A stretch of DNA of 64,000 bases from Pedobacter panaciterrae (GTDB lineage: Bacteria; Bacteroidota; Bacteroidia; Sphingobacteriales; Sphingobacteriaceae), in contig NZ_LGEL01000011.1 in assembly GCF_001636695.1 (NCBI RefSeq), positions 62,001 through 126,000 of the forward strand. Direction: 5' to 3'. This document shows positions 27,601 through 35,414 of this stretch, piece after piece. The position numbers were made by a program, and so were the translations under genes. The notes below the pieces were generated by a model. That model searched no databases and was not told the DNA's origin. It saw only the letters and a program-made list of their open reading frames with translations. Each line of letters opens with the position of its first letter. Within the stretch, counting starts at the first letter, position 1.

Positions 27601-28935
27601 CCGGTAATTCCTATGACTATGATTTTTGAACTGTTCGCTGAAATTGCAGTTGAGCAGTCGCCTGATGAGCGCGTGCAAAAGATCATGAATATAAAGGTAT
27701 TTCAGTGGATGAATGTTGCAAAACCATTTATTGAAACAGTTACAGGCGAGTGGAAAAATCAGCAGTTGGTATATCTGAATCTGGAACGCTTTGCAAATGC
27801 GGAAGTGTTGCTTGCAGGTAAACCTGCTAATGCACCTTCGAGAAGTTTTGATGTGGGTAAGCTTTTAGATATAAACAGAACACCTGAACAGATATATGAT
27901 GAGCATATGTTTCATGGGCCGGGCTATCAGGGCATAAGAAAGTTAATTGCCGTTGGCGAAAAAGGTATTACCGGGATCATTGAAGGTAATGCTGGTAAGG
28001 GCTCTCTTTTAGATAATGCTGGTCAATTGTTTGGTTTATGGCTGCAACTTACACTTACAAAAGATCGTATTGCTTTCCCGGTTAAAATACAGGAAATTGA
28101 GTTTTTTGAGGACTTTAAAGATCAGAAGGGAAGCTTTGAATGCACTTGCGTACTTACAGAACTGAATGATGAATTTGCTACTGCAGATTTTGTGATGAAA
28201 CGGGATAATAAGATCTGGGCGATAATATCAGGCTGGCAAAACAGGAGACTGGAAATTGATGATGCTTTGTGGAGCGTATCCATGTCGCCATTAAATAACA
28301 GGCTTTCTGAAGAAATTGCCCCGGGCGTGTTCATGTTTCACAATGCTTACAGCAGGGTGGTTTCCTGGGATTTTATTTTAAAACGCTATTTCAATCAGGA
28401 CGAGAAAAAACATCATAATTCATTATTGCCAAATAAGCGAAAAGAATGGATGATCAGTAGAGTGGCAGTAAAAGATGCAGTACGCAATTTGCTTAATAAG
28501 ACCAAAAAGGAGGCATATTTTCCAATTGCTTTTGAAATCAGATCCGACGAATTCCGGAAACCTTACCCGCATGGTGATATGACAGATGGCATACATGTTT
28601 CTATTGCCCATAAAGGCACCGATGCGGTGGGAATAGCACAATATGATCGTTCTGTCGGCATTGACATTGAAAGAATTGAGGAACGAAGCGAAGGGTTTAG
28701 TGAGCTTGTTTTCTGCGAAGAAGAAAGGAGCCTGCTTGCAGATAAAGACAACGCAGAGTGGGCAACCCGCTTTTGGGTGGCTAAGGAGGCCTACGGGAAA
28801 TACCTTGGTAAAGGTTTGCAGGGAAACCCAAAAGCTTATACCATACAGGAAATCAGGGGAGAAGAATTAAGAATTAACGACGTATTCATAAAAACAATAA
28901 AACATAAAAACTATATAATCGGATGGACGCAGTAG
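24667..28935 (+). CDS. Second synthase subunit: KS-AT-DH-phosphopantetheinyl transferase
   Basis: 1422 residues. Ketosynthase (about 5-455) with complete triad Cys207, His342, His381, so not a chain-length-factor decoy; acyltransferase (about 545-830) with Ser614 in GHSLGE and His715 in SGFHSP but FPGLDG in place of the usual PGQGSQ; double-hotdog dehydratase (about 945-1220) with His962 (VDHSLL), FHGPGYQG and Asp1116 (LLDNAGQ); and a C-terminal Sfp/AcpS-type transferase (about 1260-1422; VSIAHKG, Asp1333 and Glu1335 in GIDIE, Lys1373-Glu1374 in WVAKEAYGK). It has no ACP, so it must work on the tandem ACPs of the first subunit or the discrete ACP that follows. The built-in transferase would activate these carriers. 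Overlaps the ACP gene by 13 bases. Confidence 0.95.
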   Translation: MKKTDVAVVGMSCIFPGAGDVETFWQNIINKVDSTQLVPANRIDQVHFEKGSAGVDRFYCNRGGFIPEVEFDPANFGILPVAVEGTEPDHLLTLSLVHKALEDAGVFEKNIALDKTGIIIGKGNYAGPGATRAIEIVRTGEQIASVLKDLLPHLGDEEIDKVKKEFQARKGRFGADTAMGLIPNLVASLVANRLNLGGVAYTLDAACASSLIAVDHAVQELNSNRCNMVIAGGVHVGQNAAFWSIFTQLGALSRQGKIAPFDEGADGLLIGEGCGFVVLKRLDDAIADGDKIYSVLKGIGVSSDGSGTSVMSPSVKGQLKAIAQAWENAGIDSKDIGYIEAHGTGTPLGDKTEIETLLQFFGSGALLPKAGIGTVKSNIGHAMPASGIAGLIKTSLALYHGIIPPTLHCKVPLAQLKETRFSAVQEARNWEASGLPRIAGVNAFGFGGINAHVVLEGYGINKPDTALLNAKTDEVLLIARHSHQALLNALESNDKNPGEGKYRIAVFEPTPERIKKALKIAGKNLPWRSKQDIWYNNEPLLSNGGKVAFVFPGLDGLAGGEVLSVAEHFNIAHKEASASAGLLDEALRILEKSSILDTAIKQLGVLPDMNAGHSLGEWLAARSSELAEESSVMQLLNYLNPETFELKDSKFIAVGCGIEKLEPIIENIDQLYLSNDNCPQQVILCGSNAALAELVPILRAKQVFHQILPFQSGFHSPFVADKLDVMLEGMKDMQFRKTKFPLWSATTLELYPEGFEAIRQLSVEHLVKPVRFRELTERLYNEGARVFVQIGSGGLIGFIDDTLRGKNYSAVSSNVPIRSGIAQLQRVLAALFVEGKEAGMQFMGYDKKKNAEKKGIVLQLGLPIIKNIAGIKSLALQEEKTTYRKQAVLQDSAPHPLMKAFSENVEEMIDIQSELLQLFKNGVAANQTANVPSPVVRASDLRMPFSKKLDVGLDNCPYLVDHSLLRQPKGWHCVDDMDPVIPMTMIFELFAEIAVEQSPDERVQKIMNIKVFQWMNVAKPFIETVTGEWKNQQLVYLNLERFANAEVLLAGKPANAPSRSFDVGKLLDINRTPEQIYDEHMFHGPGYQGIRKLIAVGEKGITGIIEGNAGKGSLLDNAGQLFGLWLQLTLTKDRIAFPVKIQEIEFFEDFKDQKGSFECTCVLTELNDEFATADFVMKRDNKIWAIISGWQNRRLEIDDALWSVSMSPLNNRLSEEIAPGVFMFHNAYSRVVSWDFILKRYFNQDEKKHHNSLLPNKRKEWMISRVAVKDAVRNLLNKTKKEAYFPIAFEIRSDEFRKPYPHGDMTDGIHVSIAHKGTDAVGIAQYDRSVGIDIERIEERSEGFSELVFCEEERSLLADKDNAEWATRFWVAKEAYGKYLGKGLQGNPKAYTIQEIRGEELRINDVFIKTIKHKNYIIGWTQ

Positions 28936-29222
28936 TATCGACAGCAAAACTGAACAGCAACGAGATCTTTGATCTTATGAAACAATTTATTACAGAGGTG
29001 ATAGGGGAAGAGTTTGTGGAAGAAATGGATATCACTATGGAAAGCTCTTTTACTAAGGATCTCGAGATGGATAGTATTGAAATTGTATCGTTCTCTGAGA
29101 AAATTAAGGCACATTTTGGTGAGCAGATAGACTTTACGGGATGGTTGTCTAACATGGATCTTGATCAGCTTATCAATCTGAACCTGGGTACAATTGTTAA
29201 TTACATAGAAGAATGCCAGTAA
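28923..29222 (+). CDS. Discrete acyl carrier protein
   Basis: 99 residues, acidic and helical, with the phosphopantetheine attachment motif LEMDSIEIV (Ser51). The protein is slightly longer than a standard ACP because of a 15-residue N-terminal extension. It overlaps the preceding synthase gene by 13 bases and the following hydrolase gene by 10, so its translation is coupled to both. It would be loaded by the transferase domain at the end of the upstream synthase. Role inferred: starter-unit carrier, carrier for the second ketosynthase, or hand-over of finished chains to the hydrolase, glycosyltransferase or acyltransferases. The motif differs from the LSIDSIKRMEI type of the in-line ACPs, so it is not simply a third copy of them. 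Confidence 0.9.
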   Translation: MDAVVSTAKLNSNEIFDLMKQFITEVIGEEFVEEMDITMESSFTKDLEMDSIEIVSFSEKIKAHFGEQIDFTGWLSNMDLDQLINLNLGTIVNYIEECQ

Positions 29223-29977
29223 TAGAAGTAAATAACAGGGGGGTGCATATTCAGGAGCTGAATAAAGGAGCTGCAGAAACTGTGCTGCTTGTTCATGGGA
29301 TGTTTAGCAACCTTTCTATTTACTATTTCAATATCGCTCCCATTCTGGCTAAGCACTTTCATGTAGTGATGTACGATCTTAAGAGTCATGGCTTAAGTGA
29401 AAGAATAGAAAATGGCTATGACCTGAACAGTATGACTGATGATCTTTTGAGCCTGATGGAGCGTTTAGGGATTGATAAAGTACATCTGGCAGGATATAGC
29501 TTTGGAGGTCTTATTACTTTGAAAATGGCTGCACGCTTTCCTGACAAGATAGGGAAACTTGCTGTTATAGAAGCACCTGATCCTAATGATGATAAAACGA
29601 GGGATATTATTGATGATTACAGCAGGGAGTTTTTGGAACATTATGTAACCAATTTTACTGATACAACGAAAGTGAAAATGGGTAAGCGACAGATGGAGCG
29701 TAATCATCGTATGTACGAGTATCTTTTTCATGAAACCAGCATAAAGAGTGATATGATTCTTGAGAAGGAGTTCTTTAGTGCGGCTGAGATTTCATCTATA
29801 CAGCAAGACACTTTGTTGCTATACGGCACGCAATCTAATTGCCTGGGAGCAGGTAAGAAACTGAAAAATAAAATAAGAGGAGCAGCTTTGCTTGAGGTGA
29901 ACGGCGACCATAATATCCCTATACAGGAGCCGGTAAGTATTGGAAATATCATAGAAGCATTTTTTAATAATGGCTAG
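29213..29977 (+). CDS. Alpha/beta hydrolase, probable product-release thioesterase
   Basis: 254 residues. Oxyanion-hole loop LLVHGMF (25-31), nucleophile elbow GYSFGG with Ser96, and His233 in NGDHNIP. The usual acid after strand 7 is not obvious (GTQSN at 205-209 where GxxD is expected), so the third triad member is uncertain. No signal peptide, so cytoplasmic. Located between the ACP and the glycosyltransferases with overlapping ends (10 and 8 bases), the natural reading is that it frees the finished chain from the carrier, or transfers it to an acceptor. The superfamily also includes lactonases and esterases, so the specific reaction is inferred from context only. Confidence 0.85.
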   Translation: MPVIEVNNRGVHIQELNKGAAETVLLVHGMFSNLSIYYFNIAPILAKHFHVVMYDLKSHGLSERIENGYDLNSMTDDLLSLMERLGIDKVHLAGYSFGGLITLKMAARFPDKIGKLAVIEAPDPNDDKTRDIIDDYSREFLEHYVTNFTDTTKVKMGKRQMERNHRMYEYLFHETSIKSDMILEKEFFSAAEISSIQQDTLLLYGTQSNCLGAGKKLKNKIRGAALLEVNGDHNIPIQEPVSIGNIIEAFFNNG

Positions 29978-31178
29978 ATTCGTATTCATAGTTCCTCCTT
30001 TAACGGGACATATTAATCCTACATTAAGCATAGGTGCTGTTTTATTGAACCGAGGTCATGAAGTAGCCTGGATTAGTCTGGATAAATCGCTGGTTTTGCG
30101 CCTACCTAAAGGTGGGCAGTTACTCCTGATCGAGTATGATGAAAGCGACCAGCAGAAACAAGACAGCGAAAAATACCTTGATATCATTACAAAAAAGATA
30201 GTTTACGGTATAGATAGCATCAAATTCCTTTATGAGGAAGTTTTGATTCCTTTGAATAGACATAGTTATGAGGGTATTGTGAATTTGTTGGATAGGTTTA
30301 AACCGGATCTGATAATTACAGATCATCAGATGTTTGCTGGTGCTATTGCTGCAGTGAATAAAAATATTCCTTATGCAACTTCCGTCACAGCACCAGCCGC
30401 AATAAAGGTTATGGATGAACTTCCCAAGATCCATGAATGGGAGGTGAACCGGATTGTGGCGCTTCAAAAGGAGTTAGGTGTTGAAAGGGAGAACTCCATT
30501 GCCTGCTCAGATCTGTTAACTATGGTTTTGACTTCTGAAGCATTTTTTGGTGAAATGAAATTGCCTTCTAATTACCAGTTTGTAGGCCCTGTTATCCATA
30601 AGAGAGAAGGGCAAACAGCTTTTGATTGGGAAGAATTGGAACGTAGAGCCGGGCAACCAAAAGTTCTGGTAAGTATAGGAACTACGTTTGATCATGAACA
30701 TAAGAAGAACTTTTTTGCTAAAGTAATAGAGGCATTTGCCGGAGAACCCTTAACTGTTGTTATAGTTTCTGATCCTTCTTTGTTTGCTGAATGGCCTCAG
30801 AATTTTATTGTTCAACGCAACGTTCCTCAACTGGAGCTGTTGCCTTATCTGGATGCAGTTGTTTGTCACGGTGGCCATAATACGGTATGTGAAACTTTAA
30901 CTAATGGTTTGCCAATGGTGGTTGTGCCTATTGCGTACGACCAATCGCACGTTGCTGGTAGGGTGGTTAGAGTGGGGGCAGGTTTGAGGTTGAATTTCAA
31001 TCGGTTTAAATCAAAGCACCTTAAGGAAGCTGTTGAGGAAATTTTAAACAATGGTTCATTCAGGGAAGCTGCGCAGCAGATAGGAGCATCTTTTGAAGAG
31101 GCCGGTGGAACGGAGACTGCTGCTGATCTGCTTGTGCGATTAAGTGCGGTAAGGTGTGTTGAAGTATTAAATAATTAA
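29970..31178 (+). CDS. UGT-like (GT1, MGT-type) glycosyltransferase, copy 1
   Basis: 402 residues with two Rossmann-like halves (GT-B). N-terminal acceptor domain begins VPPLTGHINPTLSIG, with His14 in the position of the catalytic base. The C-terminal donor domain has the nucleotide-sugar signature CHGGHNTVCETLTNGLPMVV followed by PIAYDQSHVA. In related plant and bacterial enzymes, Gln at the end of this box favours UDP-glucose; here it is Gln. No membrane segment, so it acts in the cytoplasm or at its face, probably on the hydroxylated chain made by the upstream synthases. Similar in type to carotenoid and macrolide glycosyltransferases. Overlaps the hydrolase gene by 8 bases; paralogue of the next gene. 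Confidence 0.92.
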   Translation: MARFVFIVPPLTGHINPTLSIGAVLLNRGHEVAWISLDKSLVLRLPKGGQLLLIEYDESDQQKQDSEKYLDIITKKIVYGIDSIKFLYEEVLIPLNRHSYEGIVNLLDRFKPDLIITDHQMFAGAIAAVNKNIPYATSVTAPAAIKVMDELPKIHEWEVNRIVALQKELGVERENSIACSDLLTMVLTSEAFFGEMKLPSNYQFVGPVIHKREGQTAFDWEELERRAGQPKVLVSIGTTFDHEHKKNFFAKVIEAFAGEPLTVVIVSDPSLFAEWPQNFIVQRNVPQLELLPYLDAVVCHGGHNTVCETLTNGLPMVVVPIAYDQSHVAGRVVRVGAGLRLNFNRFKSKHLKEAVEEILNNGSFREAAQQIGASFEEAGGTETAADLLVRLSAVRCVEVLNN

Positions 31179-31187
31179 AATAGAATT

Positions 31188-32363
31188 ATGTCAAAGTTTT
31201 TGTTCGTTGTGCCACCTTTTTTTGGTCATGTAAGTCCAACGTTAAGTATCGGAGCTAGTTTGATTGCCAAAGGTCACGATGTTAAATGGTTTGGTGTTAC
31301 ACCACTTGCAGATTCTCATATCCCGGAGGGGGGCGAGTACATATATCCGCGCAACGATCTGATTGAACATCAGGATGAACTGCAAAGAATATTAAAGCGT
31401 CAGGATGATGGCCCCGCCTGCTCTGGTCCGGAAGTAATGAAACTGGCCCTAGAAGAAACATATGTGCCTGTTGCCCGTATCATGATGAAGGGCCTGAGCA
31501 AGTTTGTAGAGGCGTGGAAGCCTGATGTAATTATAAACGATTGTATCACTTTTGCCGGAGCATTATGTGCTTATATTAAAGGAATTCCATGTGTTACCAC
31601 TACGCCGGTACCACCCGATGTAATGGGTGATACAGCGAACAGTGCACCTAAAATATTTGAATGGCAGGAAAACCTGATTAAAGGATTACAGCGGGAATTC
31701 GGTGTGAATGGTGATGACATTGTTATTCACTCACATAAAATGAATATTGTTTTTACTTCTGAAGAGTTTGCCGGGATTCAGGATTCTATGCCCCATATGA
31801 AATTTGTTGGCCCTGTTAAAGGTCGGCCAAATCATGCAGAATTTGATTGGGAGAGATTAGGAAAAGCAACTACTCCTAAAGTATTTGTTTCGCTGGGAAC
31901 TTTGCTGGTTGACATTAGAAAAGAGTTTTTTGGTAAGCTCATTGAAGCTTTTGCAGATGCTCCCGTAACTATAGTGGCGGCAACCAATCCGGATATTTTC
32001 GAGCAATGGCCGGATAACTTTATTGTTAATGGTTTTGTTCCACAAGCCGAACTGATGCCAAAAATGGATGCCGTGATTTGTCATGGAGGTTTTAATACCG
32101 TTAACGATACTTTTATTAACGGATTGCCAATGCTGATCACTCCAATTGCTTACGATCATTTTCATACTGCCAGACTTATTGAAAATGCCGGTTGCGGGAT
32201 CAAGATCCGTTATAAGAGGTTACGCATTGAGGACATGAGAAAGGCAGTGTTCGAATTGCTTGAAAATCCGGTGTATAGAAACGCCTCTTTGAGAATTAAA
32301 GAAACATTTATTGCTGCCGGAGGAAATGATAAAGCAGTACAGTTATTGGAAGAATTTGTATGA
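31188..32363 (+). CDS. UGT-like (GT1, MGT-type) glycosyltransferase, copy 2
   Basis: 391 residues, same family and layout as the preceding gene: VPPFFGHVSPTLSIG with His14, and donor box CHGGFNTVNDTFINGLPM followed by PIAYDHFHTA. The last box residue is His, which in characterised plant relatives shifts preference toward UDP-galactose, while copy 1 has Gln. If that rule holds here, the two enzymes add different sugars, giving a disaccharide head group or two separate decorations. The divergence between copies (many substitutions along the acceptor half) argues against a recent duplication. Starts 9 bases after copy 1 and overlaps the first acyltransferase by the ATGA junction. Confidence 0.92.
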   Translation: MSKFLFVVPPFFGHVSPTLSIGASLIAKGHDVKWFGVTPLADSHIPEGGEYIYPRNDLIEHQDELQRILKRQDDGPACSGPEVMKLALEETYVPVARIMMKGLSKFVEAWKPDVIINDCITFAGALCAYIKGIPCVTTTPVPPDVMGDTANSAPKIFEWQENLIKGLQREFGVNGDDIVIHSHKMNIVFTSEEFAGIQDSMPHMKFVGPVKGRPNHAEFDWERLGKATTPKVFVSLGTLLVDIRKEFFGKLIEAFADAPVTIVAATNPDIFEQWPDNFIVNGFVPQAELMPKMDAVICHGGFNTVNDTFINGLPMLITPIAYDHFHTARLIENAGCGIKIRYKRLRIEDMRKAVFELLENPVYRNASLRIKETFIAAGGNDKAVQLLEEFV

Positions 32364-33613
32364 AAAGAAAACTTCTATTTGCCGAAAGAATGCTTCATGG
32401 TAATGGAGAAACGCCCTTTAATGCTGTAATCCCCATAAAATTAAGGGGTAATTTTGAGATAGAGAGCTTGCGCTGTGCATTACGTAAACTTCAGGGGAAA
32501 CATCCGTTTTTGAATGCCTTTGTAATGGATGATCAAAAGTCAAGGCCCTGGTTTGTAGTCAGCGAAAGAATTGAACTTCAAATTCCTTTAAGGATTGTTA
32601 CGCGGAATACTGATGATGACTGGAAAACAGAGTCAATAAGAGAATGGTCGACTTTGTTTGATACAAGATCAGGCCCTTTAATGAGGTTGGTATGGGTAAA
32701 AGGAGAAGAGTTTTCTGAGTTTATAATGGTTATCCATCATTGCCTTTGTGATGGAGGTTCGGCCATGGCAATTTTAGCTGAGTTGCTTCTGCTTATAGAT
32801 GACGGATCAATAGAGATCGGTAAGGAAGAACCAATTTTAAGGATTGAAGATATTATACCAGGTTCGATTCTTAACAACAGGAAAAAGATCATTAAAGCTA
32901 AAGTTATTGGAAGTGTGGCAAATCTGTTTTTGTGGCTTGTTCCGGTTAAGAAAAGAGTGATTGAAAGGAAACGGGATTATATGATCCACTGGAAGCTTGA
33001 AAAAGAATTGAGCGACAGGTTAATCCGTAAGTGCAAATCTGAAGGAGTTACTGTTAATACAGCCTTATGTGTAGCAGTATTAAACGCTTTTAAGGAAGTC
33101 AGGAAAGAGAACTTTCATAATAAAATCTCACTCCCTGTTGATATTCGCAGGTTTGCACCGAAAATAAAGAGAGATAACATTTTTGCATTTGGCTTGATGC
33201 TGGTGGTCTCGGCAGATAAGGGCCTCGATTTTTTTGCCGATGCAAAAAGAATGCAGGAAGACATTGATAAGAAAACGGCAAAGCTAGATCCTTATGAAAC
33301 GATTATGATGATGGAAGAATCTCATTCATCATTAAATAAGTTCACTGATTTTTTGAAGTATGGTAAGTCTAGTAACGATTGCATGTTTTCTAATCTGGGT
33401 AGGGTAGATATTCCTTATCTATATAAAAACTTTGCTGTGGAAACTATTTTTAGCCCCTCTGTAATCGGTCCGTTGGGGAATACAACAACACTTGTTACCT
33501 CAACTTATCTTGGGCAGATGGATTTTACATTTATTGCCAGCGATGGGTTTATTCCTTACGATGAGGCGCAGGCGATTAAAGAAAAAATGATGCAAATATT
33601 GAATGAGCTATGA
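32360..33613 (+). CDS. Condensation-fold (PapA/CAT superfamily) acyltransferase, copy 1
   Basis: 417 residues with the HHxxxDG active-site motif of the condensation/chloramphenicol-acetyltransferase superfamily: HHCLCDG at 126-132 (catalytic His127, Asp131). Other family landmarks are the N-terminal ERMLHGNGETPFNAVI, the KHPFLNAF stretch at 48-55 and NLGRVDIPY near the C-terminus (equivalent to the DFG-like bridging motif). No carrier or adenylation domain is attached, so it is a stand-alone enzyme like PapA5, which transfers acyl chains from a synthase ACP onto alcohols. Inferred job: esterify the sugar or a hydroxyl of the product with an ACP- or CoA-bound acyl group. ATGA overlap on both sides indicates coupled translation. 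Confidence 0.88.
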   Translation: MKRKLLFAERMLHGNGETPFNAVIPIKLRGNFEIESLRCALRKLQGKHPFLNAFVMDDQKSRPWFVVSERIELQIPLRIVTRNTDDDWKTESIREWSTLFDTRSGPLMRLVWVKGEEFSEFIMVIHHCLCDGGSAMAILAELLLLIDDGSIEIGKEEPILRIEDIIPGSILNNRKKIIKAKVIGSVANLFLWLVPVKKRVIERKRDYMIHWKLEKELSDRLIRKCKSEGVTVNTALCVAVLNAFKEVRKENFHNKISLPVDIRRFAPKIKRDNIFAFGLMLVVSADKGLDFFADAKRMQEDIDKKTAKLDPYETIMMMEESHSSLNKFTDFLKYGKSSNDCMFSNLGRVDIPYLYKNFAVETIFSPSVIGPLGNTTTLVTSTYLGQMDFTFIASDGFIPYDEAQAIKEKMMQILNEL

Positions 33614-34878
33614 GAAGAAGACTGATTATGGGAGAAAGGATTATGTATGTAGATTCTTCTACCCCTTTAAATTGTGTGTTTGCAGTAACTATTCGTGGTA
33701 GTTTTACACTTGAAAGGTTGCGTAATGCACTGAACAAGGTCCAGCAAAAACACCCTTTACTACGGGCAAGTATAAAGGAAGACAATGCTGGCGTTCCTTA
33801 TTTTGTTTCGAGCAACAAGCTTGCTGAGATTCCAATTAGAATTAGTGAGAGGGTTAGTGATAATGACTGGAAAATACAATCTAAAGTTGAGTGGAGAAAA
33901 CTATTTGACGGAAAGAATGCACCATTAGCAAGAGTAGTATGGCTTAAGGATGCTGAAGTGTCTGATCTGATTCTTGTTTGCCCACATTGTATTTGCGACG
34001 GTACAACTTTTGTAACCTTGATGAGTGAAGTACTGGAATTACTAGATAAACCAGAAAAGGAATTGTCTAGTTACCTGCCGTTTAATTCTATGGAAGGGTT
34101 ACTTTCTCCATCCTTTAAAGCGAGTAAAGGAAAGGTTTTAAAGGCCAGGTTTTTTTCGGTTGTGGCAAGGCTGTTTTTCCTGTTCAAATCTACAAAAATT
34201 AATAAGCCTGTCGGTCAAAATTATTTACTTCATTGGAGGTTGGATGCGGACAGCACAGCTGCACTTACTGCCGAATGCAAGGCCGCAGGAGCGAGTGTCC
34301 ATTCCGCATTGTGTCTTATTTTATTAAATGCATTTCAATCCGTTAGAGGAGATAAAGCTCATGGTAAAGTTATTTGTCCGGTTGACGTGAGGAAATTTGT
34401 TACTGAAATAAAAGATGACAACATGTTTGCTTTTGCTCCTATTGCTGAATTATCAGTTGATGATAAGGTTGAAGGTTTTTGGGAAAAAGCAAAGAAATTG
34501 AAAGAGGATTTGAATACAAAAATTGCCTCCATGAAAGTTCATGAGCTGTTGATCATGAGTGAATATTTCCATGGATCCGTAAATAAGATGGTAAAGTATT
34601 TATTAACTACTGATGGAAGCCATGATGTAACTTTTTCCAATATGGGCAGGCTGGGAATTCCTGAAAGTTATAATTCCTTTGAGGTGGAAGCGATCTATAG
34701 CCCTACAGTTGGTTTCCCATGGAGAAATCCCAATACCATAGTTGTAAGCACTTTTAAAGGAGAAATGGATTTTACATTTTGTTCAAATTATGCTTTTTTA
34801 CCTGAAAATGAAGCGGAAGCAATCAAGGATAAAGCATTGGAATTATTACATCGAGAGTTGATGATGAGTTATGCTTAA
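33610..34878 (+). CDS. Condensation-fold acyltransferase, copy 2
   Basis: 422 residues, paralogue of the preceding gene (GERIMYVDSSTPLNCVF, KHPLLRAS, SNMGRLGIPE). Its active-site motif is PHCICDG at 125-131: the first, non-catalytic His of HHxxxDG is Pro, while the catalytic His126 and Asp130 are retained, so activity is expected. Two non-identical acyltransferases after two non-identical glycosyltransferases suggest a stepwise order of decoration, possibly one acyl group per sugar or per hydroxyl; this is inference. No membrane segment. It overlaps the first acyltransferase by 4 bases and the small membrane protein gene by 8. Confidence 0.87.
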   Translation: MRRRLIMGERIMYVDSSTPLNCVFAVTIRGSFTLERLRNALNKVQQKHPLLRASIKEDNAGVPYFVSSNKLAEIPIRISERVSDNDWKIQSKVEWRKLFDGKNAPLARVVWLKDAEVSDLILVCPHCICDGTTFVTLMSEVLELLDKPEKELSSYLPFNSMEGLLSPSFKASKGKVLKARFFSVVARLFFLFKSTKINKPVGQNYLLHWRLDADSTAALTAECKAAGASVHSALCLILLNAFQSVRGDKAHGKVICPVDVRKFVTEIKDDNMFAFAPIAELSVDDKVEGFWEKAKKLKEDLNTKIASMKVHELLIMSEYFHGSVNKMVKYLLTTDGSHDVTFSNMGRLGIPESYNSFEVEAIYSPTVGFPWRNPNTIVVSTFKGEMDFTFCSNYAFLPENEAEAIKDKALELLHRELMMSYA

Positions 34879-35371
34879 AGATCTAAAAAGTGATGACGTG
34901 GTATTAAGAAGGCTTGTTCAAAGAAACTTGTTGTTTTACTTTATACCCAATGTTATTGCTAACACGATTATACCTTATTTTAGTTTTAAAGATCTCAACG
35001 CGGTTCATTTATTTGAAGGCGAGTATTGCATCGCGAGATTTCTGCTGCCTATGGCATTGCTGCTTCCATTTATTATCACCTTTGATATTTTAAAAAAAAC
35101 GATAGCACTTTCTGAAGAAGGAAAAGCAGGATTTGTACTGCCGGATAATTTTATCAAAAACAAATTCATGTTTAAGATGGCAGGAATCAACGGATTAACA
35201 ACTTCGTCCATTATTTTGTTGTTTATGCTATTGGTGCAATTTAGCATCCCTCAGGATTATAGTTTTAACGGAAAATTGCTTTCAATACTTTTAGGATTAT
35301 TCGCTGGTACCTTGTCTGTAATTTTTACACTTTGGCCAATTAAGAAAGTTAAGGGGTTAAAAAGTGCTTAA
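34871..35371 (+). CDS. Unknown four-helix membrane protein, last gene of the PKS operon
   Basis: 166 residues, not recognised. Four hydrophobic segments are clear: LLFYFIPNVIANTIIPYFSF, FLLPMALLLPFIITF, SIILLFMLLVQFSI and LLSILLGLFAGTLSVIFTLW, with short charged loops and a basic C-terminus (KKVKGLKSA). No catalytic or transport motif. It begins inside the end of the second acyltransferase gene (8-base overlap), so it belongs to the operon. Plausible roles are membrane anchoring of the decorating enzymes or movement of the lipid product across the inner membrane, but a four-helix protein of this size is too small for a known flippase; no function is claimed. Confidence 0.8.
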   Translation: MLKDLKSDDVVLRRLVQRNLLFYFIPNVIANTIIPYFSFKDLNAVHLFEGEYCIARFLLPMALLLPFIITFDILKKTIALSEEGKAGFVLPDNFIKNKFMFKMAGINGLTTSSIILLFMLLVQFSIPQDYSFNGKLLSILLGLFAGTLSVIFTLWPIKKVKGLKSA

Positions 35372-35414
35372 TTTCTGCTATGATAGTCGCTATCTAGCCG
35401 TTAACAATCATTCT

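Noticed and set aside
17636-28935. Reading the synthases as a standard EPA/DHA (pfaABCD) cluster
   Set aside because: The FabA-like double dehydratase of PfaC is missing; the DH here is of PKS type, the PfaD-like part is fused and duplicated, and glycosyl- and acyltransferases follow, which pfa clusters lack.
24667-28935. Enediyne-type PKS, suggested by the C-terminal PPTase
   Set aside because: Enediyne synthases carry KS-AT-ACP-KR-DH-PPTase on one chain and no enoyl reductase; here ACP and KR are on another protein and a reductase is present.
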